Shown: piece after piece, positions 41,280 to 46,157 of the stretch
Numbering within the stretch: position 1 is the stretch's first letter
Layout of the letters: the number at the start of each line of letters is the position of its first letter
Virus record (IMG/VR): IMGVR_UViG_3300030430_002004
Span: 1-46,157 of that record
Reading direction: 5' to 3' (one strand)
DNA length: 46,157 nucleotides
DNA from: a virus
Position numbers and translations under genes: made by a program
The notes under the pieces: generated by a model
What the model saw: only the letters and a program-made list of their open reading frames with translations
Databases searched by the model: none
Told to the model about the DNA's origin: nothing

Positions 41280-41551
41280 TGGATATAGTTCAACTTATTG
41301 CAGATTTTGGCTTTCCTGTAGTCATGGTTATTGGTCTAGGTTATTTTGTGTATTTTGTTTGGCAAACAATTACTAAAGTCATAGATCCTGCAGTACAAGA
41401 TATGAAAACTACAGTTATAAGATTGACAGATCAATTAAGACTTTTAGATCAAGATATGATCAGACTACAGCAAAAAGTAAATACAGTGTTAGAATTAAAA
41501 GAAGAAAATAAATTAAAAGATGACAACGAAAAAGAAGAAAAAAAGGACTAG
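41279..41551 (+). CDS. single-helix membrane protein, paralogue 2 (holin/antiholin candidate)
   Basis: A 90-residue protein starting inside the stop of paralogue 1. It begins DIVQLIADFGFPVVMVIGLGY, parallel to the neighbour's EIFNLVAEVGVPIAGALTMAY. A membrane helix (about 12-33) is followed by a coiled-coil part (VQDMKTTVIRLTDQLRLLDQD) and a Lys/Glu tail. It overlaps the CsgF-like gene by 32 bases, so curli-like and membrane genes are translationally linked. Confidence 0.68.
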   Translation: MDIVQLIADFGFPVVMVIGLGYFVYFVWQTITKVIDPAVQDMKTTVIRLTDQLRLLDQDMIRLQQKVNTVLELKEENKLKDDNEKEEKKD

Positions 41552-42026
41552 AGAAGAAGAAAAAGATCTTGCCTTAATTATATTTATGTATATTGGTTTG
41601 TTTCTTATAGTAGGAATAGCTGTTAATACAGCTTTAGCAGATGAAATGGTCTTTAAATTTAAAAGTCCAAGCTTTTCTGGTTTAAATACATCACAACATT
41701 ACTTAACTATAGAAAATCAAGAATATTCTAGAAATAAAGCTTTAATAGAAGAAAAGAAAGCACTAACAGAACAGTTAGCAAGAGAAAGTAATAATACAAC
41801 TCTTGCAAGATTTATTAGAAATTTAGAATCTAGAGTGTATGCACAACTATCAAGACAATTAGTAGAAAATCTATTTGGAGAGACAGCTTCAAAGTCTGGA
41901 TCTCTTACTTTAGAGGGTAATCTTATTGAATACTCCTCTGACGATAAATCTATTACTCTTACAATCACAGATGAAAACGGTCAAGTTACAACTATATCTT
42001 TTCCTATTGATAGCTTTGCTTTCTAG
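41520..42026 (+). CDS. csgF-like: CsgF-like curli secretion accessory protein
   Basis: A 168-residue secreted protein. A basic stretch, a hydrophobic segment and an AxA-type site (VNTALA before DEM) form the export signal. The mature N-terminus MVFKFKSPSFSGLNTSQHYL parallels E. coli CsgF (MTFQFRNPNFGGNPNNG), the part that inserts into the CsgG barrel and gates it. A helical middle (RFIRNLESRVYAQLSRQLV) and C-terminal strands (SLTLEGNLIEY, ITLTITDENGQVTTISFP) again follow CsgF. It is adjacent to the CsgG-like gene (56-base overlap). I regard the family assignment as firm; its role in a phage is unknown. Confidence 0.9.
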   Translation: MTTKKKKKRTREEEKDLALIIFMYIGLFLIVGIAVNTALADEMVFKFKSPSFSGLNTSQHYLTIENQEYSRNKALIEEKKALTEQLARESNNTTLARFIRNLESRVYAQLSRQLVENLFGETASKSGSLTLEGNLIEYSSDDKSITLTITDENGQVTTISFPIDSFAF

Positions 42027-42774
42027 CTGTGGCACAATACCAGTAGAAAAATTAGATAACTTTGCAATAACAAAGTTTCCTCATGTAAATGCAATAATTA
42101 ATAGAGAACTGCTAGAGGTAAAAGAACCAAACGAAAAACTAATAGTTGCAGTTTATCCTACAGGATTTACCGATCAAACAGGTCAGAGAAGATCTAATAG
42201 TACCTATGCCTCTTTTAGTTCTGCAATAACACAAGCACCACATAATTTACTTATTAGGTCTTTGCATGAAGCAGGTATGGGAAAGTTTTTTACTGTAGTT
42301 GAAAGAGTATCTTTAGAAAATCTTACAAAAGAAAGACAGATTATAAGAAGCACAAGAAAAGATTTTGAAGAAGAACAAAAACTTAAACCCTTGCTTTTTG
42401 CAGGTATGCTTTTTGAAGGCGGAGTAGTTGCCTACGAAAGCAATGTAAGATCTGGAGGTAACGGAGCAAGGCTTCTCGGTGTTGGAGTAAGCAAACAATA
42501 TAGGCAAGATACAGTAACAGTAAGCTTAAGATTAGTTTCTGTTTTATCTGGGAGAATCCTTGTAGAAACTACAGTTACAAAGACAATCTTAAGTTCTGCA
42601 ACAAACGGAGATGTTTTTAGATTTGTAAAAAATAATACAGAATTATTTGAAATTGAAAGCGGAAACGTGGAAAATGAGTCAGTAACTATTGCATTGCAAT
42701 CTGCTATAGAGTTCGCAGTTCTCAGAATCATAGAGAAAGGACATAGAAAAAAACTATGGAGTTTCAAGGAATGA
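41971..42774 (+). CDS. csgG-like: CsgG-like outer-membrane curli export pore, lipoprotein
   Basis: A 267-residue lipoprotein. I choose ATG 41971 (MKTVKLQLYLFLLIALLSSC) because the lipobox LSSC then follows a normal signal; an upstream ATG at 41926 would add 15 non-signal residues. The body follows E. coli CsgG block by block: LIVAVYPTGFTDQTGQ, the constriction region TYASFSSAI (Tyr and Phe kept), LERQ-like VVERVSLENLTKERQIIRS, AYESNVRSGGNGAR and TVTKTILSSATNGDVFRFV. CsgG forms a nonameric pore exporting unfolded curlin across the outer membrane. Overlaps the curlin-like gene by four bases (ATGA). Confidence 0.94.
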   Translation: MKTVKLQLYLFLLIALLSSCGTIPVEKLDNFAITKFPHVNAIINRELLEVKEPNEKLIVAVYPTGFTDQTGQRRSNSTYASFSSAITQAPHNLLIRSLHEAGMGKFFTVVERVSLENLTKERQIIRSTRKDFEEEQKLKPLLFAGMLFEGGVVAYESNVRSGGNGARLLGVGVSKQYRQDTVTVSLRLVSVLSGRILVETTVTKTILSSATNGDVFRFVKNNTELFEIESGNVENESVTIALQSAIEFAVLRIIEKGHRKKLWSFKE

Positions 42775-43487
42775 AGAGAATAACAATTATATTTTTTATA
42801 TCTTTTTTTTCAGGGTATCTGTTAGTTGCAGATAATGAAGTATCTATTGACCAAAGCGGTGCTACATTTAATTTAGATGTTGAACAATTAGGTGCTGGCA
42901 ACCTTATTGGTGGATCAGATGCTGTTTCAGGTACTATGACTGCTCTTGATTTAGACGGTGCAACTATGACACTTGATATTAACCAGATAGGAGATGCTAA
43001 TAAATTTAAAGGGGATATTACAGCAGATAGTTTTACAGGGTTCTTTGAATTTGATGGAGACTCCAATATTTTTGATGTGCAAATAGATCCTAATAACACC
43101 TTCGGCGCAGATAGTTCAAATTTACAGGTAAACATTACAGGAAGCAGTAATGATATGTCGCTTGATCAAGCACTTTCTGCCATGGCAAGTTCTTTAGATT
43201 TAGATTGGACAATCCAAGGAGATACCAACACAATTGATGCTGACATTGATATTGATGGGGCCACAAACTACATGAATATTGATGGAGATGATAATACTGT
43301 AAATTACAACGGAGACGGATTTGCAGGCGGTTATTTTCATTTAACACATGATGGCAACAATAGAGAAATCACAGTTACACAAGCATCTACACAAGACAAC
43401 GATTGGCTTAAGATTACTTCTGATGGTAATAATGGTACTTTCTGTATCATTCAAAACGACCAAGGCACAAGCACAAGCTGTCCTTGA
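42771..43487 (+). CDS. secreted curlin-like repeat protein, candidate amyloid cargo
   Basis: A 238-residue secreted protein. ATG 42771 (overlapping the csgG stop as ATGA, with GGAG nine bases upstream) gives a signal peptide MKRITIIFFISFFSGYLLVA. The rest is about eight strand-loop-strand units of about 20-25 residues with the curlin signature Q/x-G-x-x-N: DVEQLGAGNLI, DINQIGDANKF, WTIQGDTNTID, MNIDGDDNTVN, LTHDGNNREITVTQ. Curlin repeats stack into cross-beta amyloid. It is rich in Asp, Asn, Gly and Thr with few charges of opposite sign, and has a C-terminal Cys pair. Location right after the CsgG-like pore indicates it is the exported substrate. Confidence 0.82.
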   Translation: MKRITIIFFISFFSGYLLVADNEVSIDQSGATFNLDVEQLGAGNLIGGSDAVSGTMTALDLDGATMTLDINQIGDANKFKGDITADSFTGFFEFDGDSNIFDVQIDPNNTFGADSSNLQVNITGSSNDMSLDQALSAMASSLDLDWTIQGDTNTIDADIDIDGATNYMNIDGDDNTVNYNGDGFAGGYFHLTHDGNNREITVTQASTQDNDWLKITSDGNNGTFCIIQNDQGTSTSCP

Positions 43488-44520
43488 TATTGGCTCTGTA
43501 GAAGAAGTTTCTGGTTTTGCACAAATAAAGAGAAAGGAAACTTTCTCAGTTACACAAGATTTTAATATCCAGTCCTATGACCAAGCACAGACAGAAGCAG
43601 GTCGTATGGGTATTAGATTTATAGACGATACAACAATAAAAATTACCGAACACTCTCAAGTTATAATAGATGAGTTTGTTTTTGATCCTAACCCTGATAA
43701 CTCTAAACTTGCAGTAAGTTTTGTTAAAGGAACTGCTAGATTTACAAGTGGTCTGCTAGGCAAAATAAATAAAAAAAACATGGTTGTAAAAACTAACAGT
43801 GCAGTTGTTGGAATTAGAGGTACAGATTTTACAGTTACAGTAGAAGCAGATACAGGAGAAAGTCTTTTTATCCTTTTACCAAATCCTGATGGTACTGCTT
43901 CTGGAGAGATAGTTGTAAAAACTTTATTAGGAGAAGTAGTCTTAAATCAACCTTATCAAGCTACGACAACCACAACGTTTGAGTCTGCCCCTTCTAAACC
44001 AGTAATTTTAGATCTAACTCTTGAATTTATAGATAACATGCTTATTGTAAATCCACCGAGAAAAATTAAAGAAGAAGAAGAAAATGTAGAAGCAAGACAA
44101 ACCGATATATTAGATTTTGACGAATTAGAATACGATGCTCTAGCAGAGGACGAATTAGAAACTCAAGAATTAGAATTTACTGAACTTGATTACGATGCTC
44201 TAAATGTAAATTTCTTAGAAGATCTTTTAGACATTATTAACGAGTTAGACAAGATAGAAGAAGAAGATCAGCTTAACAGAGTAGCTACTTCTATAGATGT
44301 AAAAGGAACAAATGTGGGCCAAGATACAAGCACACAAATAACAACTATTGTTTCTGGACAATCTATAAGTATGAAAAGAGAAGTAAGCGACAATGCAAAT
44401 ATTACTATTGATGGTAATAGTTCTTACACAGTAATTTTAGAACAAGGTGGTGTAATGAACGAGGTTAAAGTAAATGGTGGCAGTTCTTCAACTATTGTAA
44501 TAAGACAAGGAAGCGGATAA
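43348..44520 (+). CDS. secreted FecR-domain protein with curlin-like C-terminus
   Basis: A 390-residue protein starting inside the curlin-like gene (140-base overlap in another frame). Residues 20-44 are a signal peptide (GLRLLLMVIMVLSVS ending KAQAQA). The FecR domain (about 50-185) shows SVEEVSGFAQIKRKE, MGIRFIDDTTIKITEHSQVIIDEF, KGTARFTSGLLGKI and KTNSAVVGIRGTDFTV, all family hallmarks. An acidic helical stretch (DELEYDALAEDELETQE) follows. The last 60 residues resemble curlin repeats (YTVILEQGGVMNEVKV, then SSSTIVIRQGSG). It may nucleate or anchor the amyloid at the cell surface; that is inference. Confidence 0.85.
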   Translation: MMATIEKSQLHKHLHKTTIGLRLLLMVIMVLSVSFKTTKAQAQAVLDIGSVEEVSGFAQIKRKETFSVTQDFNIQSYDQAQTEAGRMGIRFIDDTTIKITEHSQVIIDEFVFDPNPDNSKLAVSFVKGTARFTSGLLGKINKKNMVVKTNSAVVGIRGTDFTVTVEADTGESLFILLPNPDGTASGEIVVKTLLGEVVLNQPYQATTTTTFESAPSKPVILDLTLEFIDNMLIVNPPRKIKEEEENVEARQTDILDFDELEYDALAEDELETQELEFTELDYDALNVNFLEDLLDIINELDKIEEEDQLNRVATSIDVKGTNVGQDTSTQITTIVSGQSISMKREVSDNANITIDGNSSYTVILEQGGVMNEVKVNGGSSSTIVIRQGSG

Positions 44521-44531
44521 CATTTGCAATC

Positions 44532-44936
44532 ATGGGTTTTAAAATATCATTAGTTTTAGGGGTTTTCTTAATTAGTAGTTTGACTGCATCTGGAATTTAT
44601 ATAAAAACCCTTAATAATCAAATCTCTACACTTAAAGCAAATCAAATTATTCTAGATAGTAAAATCAAAGAACAAAACGAATCTATAAAGAATTATTTAG
44701 CAAAACAAAAGGAAAACTTAGAGCAGATAAACTCTTTAGAAAAAGATAAACAAGAAGCTACAAGAGCAGTTACTGAACTTAGAAATAAGTTTGCACGACA
44801 TAATCTAAATAATCTTGCTCTTATGAAACCAGGATTGATAGAGAATAGAGTAAATAAAGGATCTAAAAAGGTGTTTGACGAGCTAATGTCTTTAACTTCC
44901 CCCCTTGTAAAAGATGAGAGTTCTCCTCTTAATTAG
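44532..44936 (+). CDS. inner-membrane spanin (Rz-like)
   Basis: A 134-residue protein with one N-terminal membrane helix (ISLVLGVFLISSLTASGIYI) and a long periplasmic coiled coil (TLNNQISTLKANQIILDSKIK, QINSLEKDKQEATRAVTELRN), the layout of Rz. With the lipoprotein encoded next it would span the periplasm and fuse the two membranes at lysis. The outer partner starts inside its 3' end (23-base overlap), as is common for Rz/Rz1 pairs. Confidence 0.85.
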   Translation: MGFKISLVLGVFLISSLTASGIYIKTLNNQISTLKANQIILDSKIKEQNESIKNYLAKQKENLEQINSLEKDKQEATRAVTELRNKFARHNLNNLALMKPGLIENRVNKGSKKVFDELMSLTSPLVKDESSPLN

Positions 44937-45264
44937 CTTGTTAGTCTTGGGTGGCTGTGCGTTGCCCAAGGCTCAACCTATAGATGTAAGGACTATTGCA
45001 GAGATCCCCCCTATGTACCACCCACCTTTGCCATTAGAAATTCAAGGATTGCCTGTAAAATGGAAAGTTTTAACACCAGAAATTATGCAAGAATATTTAG
45101 ATCTAGTTAAAGAAGGTAAAGCACCTGAGATCCCTTATTATGCTTTAACAACACAGCAATATCAGAATCTATCTGTCAATATGGCAGAAATAACTAGATA
45201 TACAAAAAACATACTTGCGATTGTAGAATATTACAGAAACATAGATAAAAAAGACGATAATTAG
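44914..45264 (+). CDS. outer-membrane spanin lipoprotein (Rz1-like)
   Basis: A 116-residue lipoprotein: MRVLLLISLLVLGGC ends in a perfect lipobox, with the mature protein starting at the Cys and running into a proline-rich segment (IPPMYHPPLPLEIQGLPVK), typical of Rz1. A helical end follows (EITRYTKNILAIVEYYRNI). Longer than lambda Rz1 (60 residues). It pairs with the Rz-like protein upstream. The stop is followed by a 204-base non-coding leader. Confidence 0.87.
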   Translation: MRVLLLISLLVLGGCALPKAQPIDVRTIAEIPPMYHPPLPLEIQGLPVKWKVLTPEIMQEYLDLVKEGKAPEIPYYALTTQQYQNLSVNMAEITRYTKNILAIVEYYRNIDKKDDN

Positions 45265-45265
45265 C

Positions 45266-45271
45266 TATAAT
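45266..45271 (+). promoter_or_regulatory. possible -10 box after the spanin genes
   Basis: TATAAT occurs at the start of the 204-base gap. No convincing -35 is visible 15-19 bases upstream. The gap also holds a small hairpin ACACA/TGTGT (45285-45289 and 45297-45301). A separate promoter for the nuclease-endolysin pair is plausible but weakly supported. Confidence 0.3.
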
Positions 45272-45360
45272 CAGTAACTTTTCAACACAAATACGATGTG
45301 TGCGAGAAAAAATAGAAACAAAATAAGCTATACACTAAAAAGGTTGCAAAGACATTTATG

Positions 45361-45431
45361 GGGGTGGGCAACTTTAGCGATAAATCTCCAAATGATGATT
45401 CTCCATGAGAGATGCTTACTTGCCTATCCCC
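45361..45431 (+). ncRNA. structured 5' leader upstream of the nuclease gene
   Basis: GGGGGTGGGCAA (around 45360-45371) pairs with TTGCCTATCCCC (45420-45431) over 12 bp with two G-U pairs. Inside are AGC/GCT and ATCTC/GAGAT helices around a TCTC-CAT-GAGA mini-hairpin. An alternative pairing GGTGGG / CCCACC competes with the outer stem, so two folds are possible. The Shine-Dalgarno (AAGGAG, 45457-45462) lies just downstream. Resembles a cis-regulatory RNA; I could not match it to a known riboswitch class. Confidence 0.5.
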
Positions 45432-45468
45432 ACCACATCAATTAGACTTACGAAAAAAGGAGAATGCA

Positions 45469-45870
45469 ATGGCAAACTCAAATGTTACACCCTTTGTCTA
45501 TAATGCCACTTTAGATAGAGTTGTTGATGGCGATACCATAGATGTTATTTTAGATCTTGGCTTTGACGTACAACTTCACAATCAAAGATGTAGATTAGCA
45601 GGTATAGATACCCCAGAATCAAGAACTAGAAATTTAGAAGAAAAAGCTTTAGGTCTAAAAGCTAAAGCAAGATTACAGGAATTATGCACAGGATCTTTTA
45701 AAATCCAATCTTTAGGCAAAGGTAAATATGGCAGAATCTTAGCAATTCCATATACAGAAGATGGCAAAGATATTTGTCAGATGCTTATAAAAGAAGGTCA
45801 TGCAGTAGAATATTGGGGCGGAAAGAAAACCGCAAAAGTAAAACAAGACGGAACGTGGGGAGAAGAATGA
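45469..45870 (+). CDS. staphylococcal nuclease-like (thermonuclease) protein
   Basis: A 133-residue SNase-fold protein. I start at ATG 45469 because AGGAG lies six bases upstream; a longer frame from 45412 would run through the structured leader. DRVVDGDTIDVILD gives the metal-binding Asp pair, RCRLAGIDTPES the catalytic Arg and Glu, and GKGKYGRILA the second catalytic Arg. No signal peptide is visible. It would cut DNA or RNA with calcium, perhaps degrading host DNA or lysate DNA. It overlaps the endolysin start (ATGA). Confidence 0.9.
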   Translation: MANSNVTPFVYNATLDRVVDGDTIDVILDLGFDVQLHNQRCRLAGIDTPESRTRNLEEKALGLKAKARLQELCTGSFKIQSLGKGKYGRILAIPYTEDGKDICQMLIKEGHAVEYWGGKKTAKVKQDGTWGEE

Positions 45871-46157
45871 AAATATCAGAAGAAGGAATAGAACTTTTAA
45901 AAAAGTTTGAAGGTTGTAAATTAGAAGCTTATCAAGATTCTGTAGGTGTTTGGACTATAGGATATGGTCACACTAAAGGAGTTTATAAAGGCATGACTAT
46001 ATCTCAAGATGATGCAGAAGAAATGCTTGAGGAAGAAATGGAAGAATATGAAGGCTATATAGAAGAATATGTAGAAGTACCCTTATCTCAAAACGAATTT
46101 GATGCCTTAGTTTGTTGGGTTTACAATTTAGGGCCAACAAATCTTAGAAATTCTACG
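45867..46157 (+). CDS. endolysin, GH24 (T4-type) lysozyme, N-terminal part
   Basis: The N-terminal 97 codons of the lysozyme completed at 1-252. LLKKFEGCKLEAYQDSVGVW and TIGYGHTKG contain the E...D...T catalytic arrangement of GH24 enzymes (Glu near 15, Asp near 24, Thr near 33). The ATG overlaps the nuclease stop as ATGA. No N-terminal signal-anchor is visible, so a holin should release it to the wall. The window ends inside the gene because of circular overlap, not because the gene is broken. Confidence 0.93.
   Translation, partial: MKISEEGIELLKKFEGCKLEAYQDSVGVWTIGYGHTKGVYKGMTISQDDAEEMLEEEMEEYEGYIEEYVEVPLSQNEFDALVCWVYNLGPTNLRNST
46059..46156. repeat. terminal overlap, right copy
   Basis: Identical to bases 1-98. 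The final base of the window, 46157, is G where the left copy has C at base 99, which looks like an end-of-contig error or a real variant in the population. Confidence 0.9.

Noticed and set aside
40986-41551. CsgE homologue upstream of csgF
   Set aside because: Both products here are short one-helix membrane proteins without a cleavable signal or CsgE-like sequence.
45265-45468. tRNA or glutamine/SAM-type riboswitch in the long leader
   Set aside because: No acceptor/T-arm GTTCGAA-like block, and the conserved motifs I remember for those riboswitch classes are not visible; kept only as an unassigned structured leader.
45412-45468. N-terminal extension of the nuclease starting at 45412
   Set aside because: It would be encoded within the structured leader, while a strong AGGAG precedes ATG 45469 and the SNase fold starts soon after it.
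1-46157. Physical direct terminal repeats like those of T7-like phages
   Set aside because: The repeat is only 98 bases, lies in the middle of the endolysin gene in the same frame and joins into one intact gene; an assembly overlap is simpler.

Overview
This window is one essentially complete genome of a tailed double-stranded DNA phage (Caudoviricetes, siphovirus-like gene order) that infects a Gram-negative host. The first 98 bases recur at the far end, inside the same lysozyme gene, so the contig closes into a circle of about 46.06 kb. The DNA is AT-rich, roughly one third GC by eye. Gene content resembles phages of low-GC marine alphaproteobacteria (SAR11/SAR116-like): peptidase S74 fibres with cyanophage-like repeats, a GTA-like tail module and a TET-associated glycosyltransferase. 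The host is an inference. I found no integrase, DNA polymerase or tRNA, so the phage looks lytic and reliant on host polymerase.

Layout. 1-482: end of the endolysin and a small gene. 565-2863: a tightly packed leftward operon of ten small unknown genes, two of them very short, probably host-takeover functions, ending in a hairpin terminator at 468-507. 3042-5359: rightward winged-helix replication initiator and Toprim primase-helicase. 5343-7028: leftward TET-associated glycosyltransferase, ParB-like protein and Cro/CI-like regulator. 7085-12391: rightward recombination and metabolism block (PD-(D/E)XK nuclease, DUF1071-type annealing protein, cytidylyltransferase-like enzyme, Ref-type HNH nuclease and several unknowns). 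12451-20036: packaging and capsid (TerS, TerL, portal, MuF, protease, HK97-type capsid, decoration-like protein). 20104-30104: a 2,200-residue repetitive fibre and two further S74 fibres, unusually inserted between capsid and connector genes. 30143-40327: connectors, tail tube, tail-assembly chaperones with a lambda-type -1 frameshift site (GGGAAAG), tape measure, and GTA-like tail tip and hub. 40324-46157 plus 1-252: release module.

The most unusual part is in the release module. Between holin-like membrane proteins and the spanin/endolysin genes lies a set resembling a curli (type VIII) secretion system: CsgF-like (41520-42026), CsgG-like lipoprotein (41971-42774), a secreted curlin-like repeat protein (42771-43487) and a secreted FecR-domain protein ending in curlin-like repeats (43348-44520). 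The phage therefore appears to carry an outer-membrane pore, its gating subunit and its own candidate amyloid cargo, but no CsgE or CsgC.

Regulatory DNA is concentrated in a few short gaps. A shared 13-base element, ATTCCWWWTTGGR, occurs in all three gaps where early promoters are expected (2907, 3006, 7035, 11177). A 14-bp hairpin covers the start region of terS (12408-12448). A structured 5' leader precedes the nuclease gene (45361-45431).
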